Source: Chlamydiota bacterium
GTDB taxonomy: Bacteria; Chlamydiota; Chlamydiia; Chlamydiales; Parachlamydiaceae
Direction of reading: 5' to 3'
Length of the DNA stretch: 41,884 nt
NCBI GenBank assembly: GCA_013287905.1
Contig: JABDCW010000013.1
Location: 1-41,884 of the forward strand
Shown here piece after piece: positions 15,348 through 23,368 of the stretch. A program made the position numbers and the translations under genes. Each line of letters starts with the position of its first letter. Position 1 is the first letter of the stretch. Below the pieces are notes generated by a model that ran no database searches, was not told where the DNA came from, and saw only the letters and a program-made list of their open reading frames with translations.

Positions 15348-16727
15348 CTATGGCAATGGGATCTCGTGGTACATGTCATAATGCTGAGCGTAGCCTGTTC
15401 CTGGAGGCGACATGGGGCGAGCACCTTTGGAGCGTAAGAGATCGGAAATTGATTTATTCTTTTCAGAAATAGCAACTTGATAGGGTGTTAATCCACTTTT
15501 ATCCGCAGAGTGGATATCAGCTCCTAGGCTAACTAGGCGTTTGACTAATTCAAGTTTTTTGCGTGATTCCAGATTGGCTTTGATTAATAATTGCAAAGAG
15601 CGATGTCCATTCCAGGAAATATCATTAATGTTAGCGCCCGCATTTAAGATTTTCGTCACGGATTGCACTAATTCATCTCCTCTTTGCTTGACTAGCACCT
15701 CTCCTAGAGAAAGCAAAGATATAGTGAGATTGATGCGATGTTCTAGTTCTGATAAAGCTCTTAGGATGTCGTCAAAATTTACAGGTTCAGTAAGATACAT
15801 GTCGCGCATCAACTGATAATCACGTCGCAATTCAGGCAGCCTTTCATCTCTAGGAACAAGACGAAAAGTACCGGGTTTAGCTTCAGTGTAGTTTGTCCAT
15901 GAGTCACGAAAGAACAGATTTTTCCATGAAACGACTCTATCTCGGAGGTCATGATGATCAATAGCCTTGATTGCTTCAGGGTGATTTGCTAGTGCCGCGG
16001 TATCCGCATAATGACGGGAGAATCGATCTCGTATTGGTTTATCGAGTGGTCGATGATATTCTGCATGTAGAATCGTAGCCTTTTCCCAGAAAGTTCGCTC
16101 GATCTCTAGAGCTACGACTTCACATTGCCAATCGGAAAAAGCTGCAGGGAAAACCTCCGCAATCCAAGGTCGTATTGTATGGCGCCCGGTTGGTTGCTGA
16201 TCAGTTAGAGAGCCAAATTCGAGTTTCACAGAACGTTTAATATAGGCAAATCCAGTTGGTAGCGATGATGGGTAGTGGAAAAGAATTACCGGTGACTTGG
16301 TTTGAGGGTCTTTTAAAAACTCGAATCTTGTCTGCTCATTTTTTCCTAATATTTCCAATGTCGAGGTTTCTAACATCGCCATAATCTGAGTTTGAACAGC
16401 TATCTCACAGGCTTCTTCAGCTTTTTTCCACCATTTATCAGCTTGGCTGCGATTTGCAGCGGTTTCAGGAAGTCCAAGAAAAATAGGCGACAGCGAAAGA
16501 TCGATATCTTCAGAAAACCGATTGATTGCGCCAAATATTTTTGATAGGGAAGTACCCCCTTTGAATACAAGGCTTTCAGTGAACTCAGACTCGAATAGAA
16601 TAGTGAGCAACCAGCACACGAAGAAATCTTTCTCCATGATTACAGGAGATATATTTCTTTGAATGGCAGCTTGTTCAATGTACAGACGCCGTTCGTCAGA
16701 AGGTAGTTTTAAAAAATCAAGTTTCAC
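15348..16727 (-). CDS. AbiEii-type nucleotidyltransferase toxin fused to ankyrin repeats
   Basis: 459 residues, GTG start (16725-16727) with GAGGAG upstream. N-terminal AbiEii/AbiGii domain (1-335): F-K-G-G-T-S-L (55-61) and E-D-I-D-L-S (73-78, D74/D76) form the nucleotidyltransferase active site, E-R-T-F-W-E-K follows (210-216), then R-D-R-F-S-R-H-Y-A-D. Residues about 340-436 contain ankyrin repeats: I-L-N-A-G-A-N-I-N-D; L-V-S-L-G-A-D-I-H-S-A-D; K-S-G-L-T-P-Y-Q-V-A-I and D-L-L-R-S-K-G-A-R. Ordinary AbiEii proteins (about 300 residues) end before this. The toxin arm of type IV TA/abortive-infection AbiE is known to act by nucleotide transfer; the ankyrin tail is unusual and its purpose unknown. 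Confidence 0.88.
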   Translation of the reverse strand: MKLDFLKLPSDERRLYIEQAAIQRNISPVIMEKDFFVCWLLTILFESEFTESLVFKGGTSLSKIFGAINRFSEDIDLSLSPIFLGLPETAANRSQADKWWKKAEEACEIAVQTQIMAMLETSTLEILGKNEQTRFEFLKDPQTKSPVILFHYPSSLPTGFAYIKRSVKLEFGSLTDQQPTGRHTIRPWIAEVFPAAFSDWQCEVVALEIERTFWEKATILHAEYHRPLDKPIRDRFSRHYADTAALANHPEAIKAIDHHDLRDRVVSWKNLFFRDSWTNYTEAKPGTFRLVPRDERLPELRRDYQLMRDMYLTEPVNFDDILRALSELEHRINLTISLLSLGEVLVKQRGDELVQSVTKILNAGANINDISWNGHRSLQLLIKANLESRKKLELVKRLVSLGADIHSADKSGLTPYQVAISEKNKSISDLLRSKGARPMSPPGTGYAQHYDMYHEIPLP

Positions 16728-16728
16728 T

Positions 16729-17352
16729 TCAAGTCTCCTCGGCTAATTCCTTGAAAATAGAATGCATCCATTCCGGTGCAAATCGAATATCCTTGAGCAG
16801 TTCTTTGCGAGCATTCAGTGGTATAGTTCGCTTTAAATGTTTAAGTCGTTCAGGAGTGACATTTTCTTTGCCTAATTCACGGAACGTTTGAACTAAAAGA
16901 CCGCTGAGCCGTCCTGCCATTACCATGTTTTTGGGGGTCGTGCGTCGCAGCTGAATGGTTGTCGACCCTATTTTTACCGTTCGACTTGGTCCGTCTGTCA
17001 GAAATACAACTTTAGCAGGGACTTGTTCGGATAGTCCCAGGATATTTGCTGCATAAGCGCCCGTTGGTTGAATACGAGTGCAATCTCTGCCAACTAAGGC
17101 CTCTGCTATTTTTTCTGGAGATGGTTGAAGTGTTCCAAGCTTAGGATGTTCTTTAGGAAAATCATATATTCCTCTTGTGAGTCGACGAATAGTTCTTTTT
17201 CGAACGAGTCGGTAAAGAACAATATCGACAGTTTGCCGACTGCCAAGAGTCAAAAAGTCAGTTGGAACAAATACTGCGCCCTGCCCAAGAATGGTTATTG
17301 CATTAAGTATTTGCTGATCAATACTATTCGGTTTTTTTTGATTCTTCTTCAT
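16729..17352 (-). CDS. AbiEi-type antitoxin (wHTH, DUF6088-like)
   Basis: 207 residues. Winged helix at about 12-65 (Q-Q-I-L-N-A-I, Q-T-V-D-I-V-L-Y-R-L-V, R-R-L-T-R-G-I-Y-D-F-P), then the AbiEi C-terminal domain (Q-P-T-G-A-Y-A-A-N-I-L-G-L-S; V-F-L-T-D-G-P-S-R-T; L-R-R-T-T-P-K-N-M). The stop is 1 base from the toxin start, and antitoxin-first order is normal for abiE. AbiEi proteins neutralise AbiEii and repress their own promoter by binding inverted repeats; such a repeat is at 17352-17381. So this is a complete module, unless the ankyrin tail has changed its logic. Confidence 0.87.
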   Translation of the reverse strand: MKKNQKKPNSIDQQILNAITILGQGAVFVPTDFLTLGSRQTVDIVLYRLVRKRTIRRLTRGIYDFPKEHPKLGTLQPSPEKIAEALVGRDCTRIQPTGAYAANILGLSEQVPAKVVFLTDGPSRTVKIGSTTIQLRRTTPKNMVMAGRLSGLLVQTFRELGKENVTPERLKHLKRTIPLNARKELLKDIRFAPEWMHSIFKELAEET

Positions 17353-17381
17353 GTAAGAAATATTGACATGTTTTTCTTACA
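17352..17381 (-). promoter_or_regulatory. Inverted repeat upstream of the abiE-like operon (putative AbiEi operator)
   Basis: TGTAAGAAA (17352-17360) and TTTCTTACA (17373-17381) form a perfect 9-bp inverted repeat with a 12-base spacer immediately before the ATG. The start codon shares its last position. A weak promoter may overlap it (TTGCAT near 17385). The position and spacing fit an autoregulatory operator. Confidence 0.65.
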
Positions 17382-17641
17382 AATGCAAGCAGCATCTTGA
17401 GTTTTTTTGCTAATGTATATGATTTCATATATAACAGATTGGAAATCAACTAGTTGCTTGCTCTCATTATATGACAATCCAAGTTTTTTTGCTGTAAAAG
17501 TTGACATGTTAATCCGGACACTGATTTATATACAATCATACTGATCATCATTTCCACAATCGCAGAGCATAAAACATGAAAAACTCTTCATCTCTTCATC
17601 AATATAAATTTTCTTCTTAAATACAACGAAAGTGCTTAACG
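17382..17641. other. Intergenic region between two minus-strand genes
   Basis: A/T-rich, 260 bases, with no gene found on either strand. It must contain any upstream promoter elements of the abiE-like operon. No hairpin followed by a T-run is obvious. Confidence 0.4.
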
Positions 17642-18268
17642 CTAAGAGCAGAAACCATTTGCTTCAGGACCGTATTTTGCTTTCAATGCAAGAACTGTTT
17701 GACACTCTCTTGCTGAGTTAACCCTTAGCAATCGTAAACAATTGACCCAATAGAGAACTTCAATTCCAAGGAATGTTATAACCATAAACCAACTAAGAGA
17801 ATCCCAATCTGCTGCTTGATTCCACTCACCCATTCCAATACTTGACAATTCTCTTAAGGGTAGTGAAATCATAGTCCATATAAGCCACACAGTGCCTCTC
17901 TTCTTGTAAGAGCAATAGTATGTAATCCAAAACCAAGGAACTACAACCAAGGAAGAGAGAAAAAGGCCAAAACTTAAGCTAAAGGCAAGGGGGGTATTTT
18001 CAGAAAATTCATTAAATGCACCATCTCCAAAATAGATAAAAAAAATGGATAAGGCTGTTATTCCGGTAAATGCGAAAAGTGAAGCGAGCCATTGCTTTCT
18101 CACTTTCACTTCAATATCAAGACTGAGACCATCTAAAAATGGTTTTAAATCGGCTTCTGAAAGTGGTTGTTGATTTTCAGAGTTTTTTGATCCTCTCCTA
18201 AACAGCTTGTAAACACCAAATGCGATTAATAAGAATACAAGCACTGCAATCAGATTATATATGTTCAT
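17642..18268 (-). CDS. Hypothetical membrane protein, four predicted helices
   Basis: 208 residues. One N-terminal helix (5-23, N-L-I-A-V-L-V-F-L-L-I-A) is followed by a charged segment (24-58) and three or four more helices (about 62-80, 94-118, 127-140, 160-180). The end is a short soluble tail with two cysteines (E-C-Q-T-V and G-F-C-S). No family recognised. Same strand as the hydrolase and LRR genes upstream, but an 86-base gap argues for a separate unit or loose operon. Confidence 0.65.
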   Translation of the reverse strand: MNIYNLIAVLVFLLIAFGVYKLFRRGSKNSENQQPLSEADLKPFLDGLSLDIEVKVRKQWLASLFAFTGITALSIFFIYFGDGAFNEFSENTPLAFSLSFGLFLSSLVVVPWFWITYYCSYKKRGTVWLIWTMISLPLRELSSIGMGEWNQAADWDSLSWFMVITFLGIEVLYWVNCLRLLRVNSARECQTVLALKAKYGPEANGFCS

Positions 18269-18354
18269 GATACCCTTAAGCTGTCCTTTTTTTGAAGCTT
18301 TGATGTCTAGCTATGATTCCTGTCCAATCTTTAGAGAAATAAATTTTCAGCTAT

Positions 18355-18912
18355 TTATTTCCCGATTTTCTTTTTTATCGCTTCTAGTAGTTCGGGAAAA
18401 GTTTCTTTGTAATAGTCCCCTCCAAAGTGACCTTGGTCTGGCGACTCGTGATAGTCCGTGTCCAAGCAGTCTCTCACAACATGAGCTTCCTTGATAGGGA
18501 TCCAAGGATCATTTACACCCGCAAATTGAATGATCCATTTTTGATTTTTCTTAATGTTTTTCCAGTTCCAGGGTAAATCGAAGTAACCACTCAATTTTTC
18601 GGCTTCTATTCCCAAATCAGTATAGTAGGTTCCTATTAAAGCTGAACCTAAAATTCGATGGGTTTCTGCATACCGCATAGCTGCGATAGCTCCTGAGGAA
18701 TGTCCCACAAGTATTGTATTTTCATCTGCTTTTAATTCATCCAGAAATGGAAGCCAATAGGAGCTCCTGGCTAGTTCTGTATCAGGAAATTGAGGTGCAT
18801 TCACTTCTACACCAAGATTTTCAAGTTCTTTTTTGAGATAAGGCAGCCAATTATCAGTTGGTTTGCTATTGCCATTACCATGGATCAAAATTGCTCTAAT
18901 CAATTTCAGCAT
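18355..18912 (-). CDS. RBBP9/YdeN-like serine hydrolase
   Basis: 185 residues, compact alpha/beta hydrolase. I-H-G-N-G-N (10-15) forms the oxyanion region, G-H-S-S-G (70-74) holds nucleophile S72, and D135 (N-D-P-W-I-P) and H162 (Q-G-H-F-G) complete the triad. The fold and spacing are those of the RBBP9/YdeN group, whose natural substrates are unclear. No signal peptide, so cytoplasmic. The start overlaps the end of the upstream LRR gene by 7 bases, suggesting translational coupling. A 57-bp piece of this gene is found again at 11946-12002. Confidence 0.88.
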   Translation of the reverse strand: MLKLIRAILIHGNGNSKPTDNWLPYLKKELENLGVEVNAPQFPDTELARSSYWLPFLDELKADENTILVGHSSGAIAAMRYAETHRILGSALIGTYYTDLGIEAEKLSGYFDLPWNWKNIKKNQKWIIQFAGVNDPWIPIKEAHVVRDCLDTDYHESPDQGHFGGDYYKETFPELLEAIKKKIGK

Positions 18913-19454
18913 TGCAAACAGCTTCCTTCTCTAAATTTTGACGATGAAAGGAAATAAGCTTTTTCCGGGTTCGGCCCCAAGATTTGCGATGAACCAATAC
19001 TTTTATCCTTATATATATATTTCAACGAGACAAGTTTACTGATCACTTTCGGGCATATACGGAAGTTATTTTGTGTTATATCAAGATGTTCTAATTGTGT
19101 TAATTCTTCCATAGAATCATGTAGGTCTTCTATATGATTAAAAGAAAGGTTCAACCAGGTTAGATTTTTAAAACGAGCAATCTGTTCAGGAATAAATGTT
19201 AGTCCGTTGCCGCTTAGACAAAGAATCTTAAGATTTAAAAAATCTGTAGAATGAAGCCAGCCTTCAATTCGTGAAATCATTGTTTCATTTGCTAGCCCTT
19301 CTAGTCCAATAGTGGGTAAACCTCTTGCACGTAGTCCCCAGTAAAACTGGTGAAGACCCTGAGCCCTTTTAGTAAGGGCTATTTTATGCAAATCCTCCTC
19401 ATTAGATTCTCTATTGTCTTTTTCTAGTACAGTACTAGATAGGTTAACCGACAT
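18906..19454 (-). CDS. Leucine-rich-repeat protein
   Basis: 182 residues. An N-terminal helical part (1-70, with H-Q-F-Y-W-G-L-R-A-R-G-L-P) precedes about four LRRs of the L-x-x-L-x-L-x-x-N type: L-K-I-L-C-L-S-G-N-G-L (75-85), L-T-W-L-N-L-S-F-N-H-I, L-E-H-L-D-I-T-Q-N-N-F, L-K-Y-I. The last part is not repeat-like and ends abruptly (S-C-L-Q-C). GGAGG precedes the ATG. No signal peptide. LRR proteins in amoeba symbionts are candidate type III effectors, but that is inference; coupling to the hydrolase gene suggests a joint function. Confidence 0.8.
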   Translation of the reverse strand: MSVNLSSTVLEKDNRESNEEDLHKIALTKRAQGLHQFYWGLRARGLPTIGLEGLANETMISRIEGWLHSTDFLNLKILCLSGNGLTFIPEQIARFKNLTWLNLSFNHIEDLHDSMEELTQLEHLDITQNNFRICPKVISKLVSLKYIYKDKSIGSSQILGPNPEKAYFLSSSKFREGSCLQC

Positions 19455-19893
19455 TTTGATACCTCCGAATGTTTTAAATTCAACATAATTGCAACAAAAT
19501 ATTTATTATAAATCAAAAGAAAAGAAACCACGACGACATGGAGAAGTCTATTGGTATTCAGGTAAAGGTCTTAGGGGATGTAGTCGTAGGGGATGTATTT
19601 GCAAGAAATGCGTTTTCGCCTTGAAACCATCCCTTCTCAGCTGCCTTGGTTTGCGTTTACTACAGGACCTCGGGCCAACAAAGCGTTACTTAGGAGAAAT
19701 GAGCTTGAGCAAACCATGTAGGATCTTTTAAAAAGGCGCATGTAATGGATAAAGCAGAATAAACGCGGTCTCTATATCTGAGCATAAGAGATTATTTATG
19801 AGATTTGCGGAAGACCGTAATTGACGCGATGGGCGAGTTTTTACAAAATAGCCAGGTTGTCTCGACTTAAGATCAAGGCTTAAGACGGCCTTG
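19455..19893. other. Gene-poor stretch at the island border
   Basis: 440 bases without an intact gene. Open frames on the plus strand (for example 19608-19721, M-R-F-R-L-E-T-I-P-S-Q-L-P-W-F) look protein-like but short. A segment near 19570-19605 resembles part of the mini-protein at 14024 (GGTAAAGGTC, then GTATTTGCAAGAA), suggesting shared decayed DNA. Ends in a fragment of the 165-bp repeat at 19895. Confidence 0.45.
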
Positions 19894-22062
19894 TTATACC
19901 GAACGTGATTTGGTATTCACGCGACGATGGAAGGCGGCCACGAGCTTAATTTCGTCATAGGTGTAATCTTCTGAGAGAGCATTTTTGATGGGACTTAATT
20001 TTTCTACGCCAACGACAGCGATGGCTTTGTTGATGCCTTCTTGTTTTTCGGCCGATACCAGCGTTGAGATATCGAGGTCTTGACCCAAAACTATCTGTTC
20101 GGCCAGATGGTCCAGAATGGTTCTTGGGGATAACGTGCGTATTTTAGCTATTTCCTCAACGCTGTTTCCCATCCCAAATAATCTTGCTGACTCCTCTGAA
20201 GACAGGTTTTTTTCTTGGGTTTTGCTATCCCGCATATTTTTTTGGGGAATATTAAGGTGTTTTGAACGATAGGACAGAATGAGATCTATAAAGGATTGCC
20301 CATATTTTTCCCATTTAGCGGGACCAAGGCCATTAACAGCCAGCATTGATTCTTTAGTTGTCGGATAACGGGAGGCCATCTCCATCAGCACCTTATCGCC
20401 AAAAACGACAAAAGCGGGCACATGGGTATCGGCAGCCCATTTTTTCCGTAAATCCGCTAATTCTTTGAAAAGTTCCCGGTCGTAATTTAATTTATTAGCG
20501 TCCCGTACCAGCTGACGCTTAGCGAGTCTTTCCGATATAGATTTATATTTGCGCGATACTACTTTCGCAGATCCAGAAGTGACCCCGCGCGATAGTTCGG
20601 TCCATTGCAAGACCGGATAGTCGTCCCCGTTGCGTTTTAAATATCCTTGATCGAGAAGATTATTGATTAAAAATAGCAGGTCGCCTTCGGACCGGTCTTT
20701 CATGATCCCATAGGTCGATAATAAATTGTGCCTTCGGTCAAGAATGTTTTTGGCTTTGGAACCTCGAAGCACTTCGATAAGGTATTTGGCTCCAAAGCGC
20801 TGCTGCAACTGGTATACGCAAGAAAGGATTTTTTGGGCATCGATTGTTGCGTCTATTTGATCCACGTTGTCCAGGCAGTTGTCGCAACCCTGGCAATTAC
20901 GCACAGGGTATTTTTCGCCAAAATATTCTAAAAGGCCTTTTCGGCGGCAATACCATGAGCGGCATAAGTTATACATAGCTTTTGTCTTAAAACTCATCGA
21001 TTCGCGGATTTCCCTTTCGGTTATTTCCTGCAGAAAGTAGTCATAGATTGCCATATCTTGCGGTGAATATAGCATGAGGCATTCTGCCGGCAAACCATCG
21101 CGTCCGGCCCTTCCAATTTCCTGGTAATATTGCTCAATGGAGCGAGGCATATCTAAATGGACGATAAAGCGGATATCTGGTTTGTGAATACCCATGCCAA
21201 AGGCCACCGTTGCCACCATCAGATTGACTTTGCCATAGACAAAATCATTTTGAGCATTGGCTCTTTCATAGTCTGGCAAACCCGCATGATACTTCCTGGC
21301 ATCGAAACCTGAATGTGACAGCTCTTCATAAGTTTCATCGACTTTTTTACGAGTCGCAGCATAAATAATGCCGGGTTCATCAGGGTGTTTTTCCAGGAAC
21401 TCGCGCAAGCTATCTGATTCATCTTCCTTGGAATCAATCAAAAAGGTCAGATTGGGCCGATCAAAACTGGCTTTCACTATGTGTGGAGTTTTCATCAGCA
21501 GTTGGGAGATGATATCTTCCTGGACTTCTTGAGTAGCAGTGGCCGTTAAAGCGATTAGGCTGGATTTGGGAAAGGCTGTTTTTAGAAGGGATAGTTGGCG
21601 GTAGTCCGGGCGAAATGAATGTCCCCATTGAGAGATACAATGAGCTTCGTCAATGGCAAAAAGGGACGTTTCCGCCTGTTGAAGTTTTTGAACAAAGGCC
21701 TTATCAGAAAAACGTTCAGGGGCTACATATAGCAGTTTATAATCTTGCAGATTGTTCATTACCATATGCATATCCTGTACATGTAAACTGCTGTTGAGAA
21801 GGGCAGCAGAAATGCCATTTTTGGTGAGACTTAACACCTGATCCTGCATTAAAGATATCAAAGGTGAAATCACAACTGCGAGGCCTGGCATCACCAAAGC
21901 GGGCAGTTGATAACAGATGGATTTGCCGGCTCCCGTAGGTAAAATGGCAAGCACATCCTGGCGGTTTAGAATTTTGGAAATAATTTCTTTTTGGTGCTGC
22001 CGAAATTCATTATAGCCAAAAAAATGTTTGAGGTGGTCTTCTAAGGGAATGCTATTATACAT
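19894..22062 (-). CDS. recQ: ATP-dependent DNA helicase RecQ
   Basis: 722 residues. Helicase core: T-G-A-G-K-S (43-48), D-E-A-H (138-141), T-A-T-A-T (173-177), and Q-Y-Y-Q-E-I-G-R-A-G-R-D-G (311-323). The zinc module has C372, C390, C393, C396. The RQC wing follows, then an HRDC domain (about 520-600) and a C-terminal helix-turn-helix_40-like part (about 625-715). RecQ unwinds forked and recombining DNA. The last residues S-R-S-V and the stop TAA are encoded by an end fragment of the 165-bp repeat (19895-19910), so the original C-terminus was replaced. No clear ribosome binding site before the ATG at 22062. Confidence 0.93.
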   Translation of the reverse strand: MYNSIPLEDHLKHFFGYNEFRQHQKEIISKILNRQDVLAILPTGAGKSICYQLPALVMPGLAVVISPLISLMQDQVLSLTKNGISAALLNSSLHVQDMHMVMNNLQDYKLLYVAPERFSDKAFVQKLQQAETSLFAIDEAHCISQWGHSFRPDYRQLSLLKTAFPKSSLIALTATATQEVQEDIISQLLMKTPHIVKASFDRPNLTFLIDSKEDESDSLREFLEKHPDEPGIIYAATRKKVDETYEELSHSGFDARKYHAGLPDYERANAQNDFVYGKVNLMVATVAFGMGIHKPDIRFIVHLDMPRSIEQYYQEIGRAGRDGLPAECLMLYSPQDMAIYDYFLQEITEREIRESMSFKTKAMYNLCRSWYCRRKGLLEYFGEKYPVRNCQGCDNCLDNVDQIDATIDAQKILSCVYQLQQRFGAKYLIEVLRGSKAKNILDRRHNLLSTYGIMKDRSEGDLLFLINNLLDQGYLKRNGDDYPVLQWTELSRGVTSGSAKVVSRKYKSISERLAKRQLVRDANKLNYDRELFKELADLRKKWAADTHVPAFVVFGDKVLMEMASRYPTTKESMLAVNGLGPAKWEKYGQSFIDLILSYRSKHLNIPQKNMRDSKTQEKNLSSEESARLFGMGNSVEEIAKIRTLSPRTILDHLAEQIVLGQDLDISTLVSAEKQEGINKAIAVVGVEKLSPIKNALSEDYTYDEIKLVAAFHRRVNTKSRSV
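19895..19910. repeat. End fragment of the 165-bp MITE-like element
   Basis: TATACCGAACGTGATT is identical to the outer 16 bases of the full copies (compare 32243-32258 and the inverted end of copies at 22177 and 38331). It supplies the stop codon of recQ. Confidence 0.75.
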
Positions 22063-22176
22063 GAGTAGATATTTTTTAAAATTTAATTGTGCCAGAACAG
22101 GTATAAGTTATCAAGTTGTTTCCTGTTCATAAGGAATTGCTATTGATCAATAATAATAAATAATTATTATTACGTA

Positions 22177-22341
22177 TATACCGAAGGTAGTTCAAAAATT
22201 GGGATTTTGACAAGGAGGCTGCTCAAAATTTTTCGTCTGGAGCTAAGTGACCATTGCCTATGGCAAGGCTCGAGTGAAGACAAAAATTTTGATGCAAAGC
22301 CGACGCCGTCAAAAACCAATTTTTGAATCACGTTCGGTATA
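22177..22341 (+). repeat. 165-bp MITE-like palindromic element, copy A
   Basis: Begins TATACCGAAGGTAGTTCAAA and ends TGAATCACGTTCGGTATA. The two halves are imperfect inverted repeats over their whole length (GACAAGGAGG, CAAAATTTTT and their counterparts). Same orientation as copy C (38331-38496), opposite to copy B (32243-32409). No coding capacity. It lies directly before the SnoaL-like gene, between the divergent recQ and that gene. Confidence 0.9.
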
Positions 22342-22370
22342 ACTCCCCATTTGCTAAAAAGGAGAAATCG

Positions 22371-22832
22371 ATGCGAAGTGCAGTTTGTTTTCAAGCCTTT
22401 CTTGTAATGGTGTTATTGGCATCTTTTGGGTATACCGAGTCCTTTCCTCCCGAACAGGAGAAACAAATACGGGCGATACTCGAATATCATTATGCAGCCT
22501 GGAATGAGCATGATCCAATAAAAATGGCAGAGATTTATGCTACAGATGGAGATTTAAGAAGCCTCACCAATGAATGGGCTAAAAATAGAAACGAGGTGGA
22601 AAAATTATATACCGTTCTACAAAACACAAAGATGAAGCACGCCCACATAAATTATGAAATAAAATCTATCAAGATGATCAAACCCGATGTAGCTTTCGTC
22701 GATGTCGAATCTGAGATTAAAAATATGGAAACCACTCAAGAAAAAAAATACCCGCCATTACATCATGATGGCATATTTGTATTAGTACAAAGAGATGGTA
22801 AATGGCAGATATTAATCGGACGTCCTTTCTAA
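22371..22832 (+). CDS. Exported SnoaL/NTF2-like (SgcJ/EcaC-type) protein
   Basis: 153 residues from ATG 22371, preceded by AAGGAG; the frame extends upstream into the repeat but that part is not credible. Signal peptide at 1-22 (C-F-Q-A-F-L-V-M-V-L-L-A-S-F-G-Y-T). The rest is an NTF2/SnoaL-like cone: Y-H-Y-A-A-W-N-E-H-D (helix 1), E-I-Y-A-T-D-G-D-L-R, then strands ending R-D-G-K-W-Q-I-L-I-G-R-P-F. The family binds small hydrophobic molecules or acts as hydratase/isomerase; no substrate can be named. The next gene is a paralogue. Confidence 0.8.
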   Translation: MRSAVCFQAFLVMVLLASFGYTESFPPEQEKQIRAILEYHYAAWNEHDPIKMAEIYATDGDLRSLTNEWAKNRNEVEKLYTVLQNTKMKHAHINYEIKSIKMIKPDVAFVDVESEIKNMETTQEKKYPPLHHDGIFVLVQRDGKWQILIGRPF

Positions 22833-22877
22833 GAATTTGTTTAGAATCTAAGGTTCTAAACAATTGATGGAGTACAC

Positions 22878-23321
22878 ATGCATAAAGCGCGTTTTTATAT
22901 TTTACTATTGTTTTCAGCAATCCTGATCTCATCTTGCGAAAGAAAAGCCGGTGACGAATTTCAAAAAGTTGCAAATGAGTTCACGTCAGCCTGGAATAAT
23001 CATGATCTTCAAGCTCTGGCAAATCTTTGGACAGAAGATGGAAATCTCATTACTCCTTGGGCCCATGAATATAATGGCAAGGAGGAGATTGAAAAGCATT
23101 TGGCTAAGGAACATTCCGAGAATATGAAAGATTCTCACATGATATTATTGGTGCAAAATGTCCATTTTTTCGATCCGGATACAGCATTCGTTGATGCCGA
23201 CATGACGATAGAAGGCATGACGGTTGGCGGAGAAAAGGCCTCTCCTTTTCACGATTACTCTATTTTCGTGTTTGTTAAAAGGGATGGTAAATGGAAGATC
23301 CTTATCGCCCGGCCTTATTGA
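22878..23321 (+). CDS. SnoaL/NTF2-like lipoprotein
   Basis: 147 residues, paralogue of the previous gene (shared W-N-x-H-D, E-D-G-N-L or T-D-G-D-L, and R-D-G-K-W-x-I-L-I-x-R-P ending). The signal ends with a lipobox L-I-S-S-C20, so the mature protein should be lipid-anchored in a membrane. 45 bases after its neighbour, same strand, likely one transcript. One copy soluble in the periplasm and one anchored would fit two sites of the same activity, but that is inference. Confidence 0.82.
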   Translation: MHKARFYILLLFSAILISSCERKAGDEFQKVANEFTSAWNNHDLQALANLWTEDGNLITPWAHEYNGKEEIEKHLAKEHSENMKDSHMILLVQNVHFFDPDTAFVDADMTIEGMTVGGEKASPFHDYSIFVFVKRDGKWKILIARPY

Positions 23322-23368
23322 ACAAAGAATAGACTTTTTAAATCTCCTAACTTTCCGCTGCTTAGAAT

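Noticed and set aside
19489..19731. Plus-strand ORF of 80 codons
   Set aside because: Low-quality composition, no ribosome binding site, weak start; parts look like decayed island DNA.
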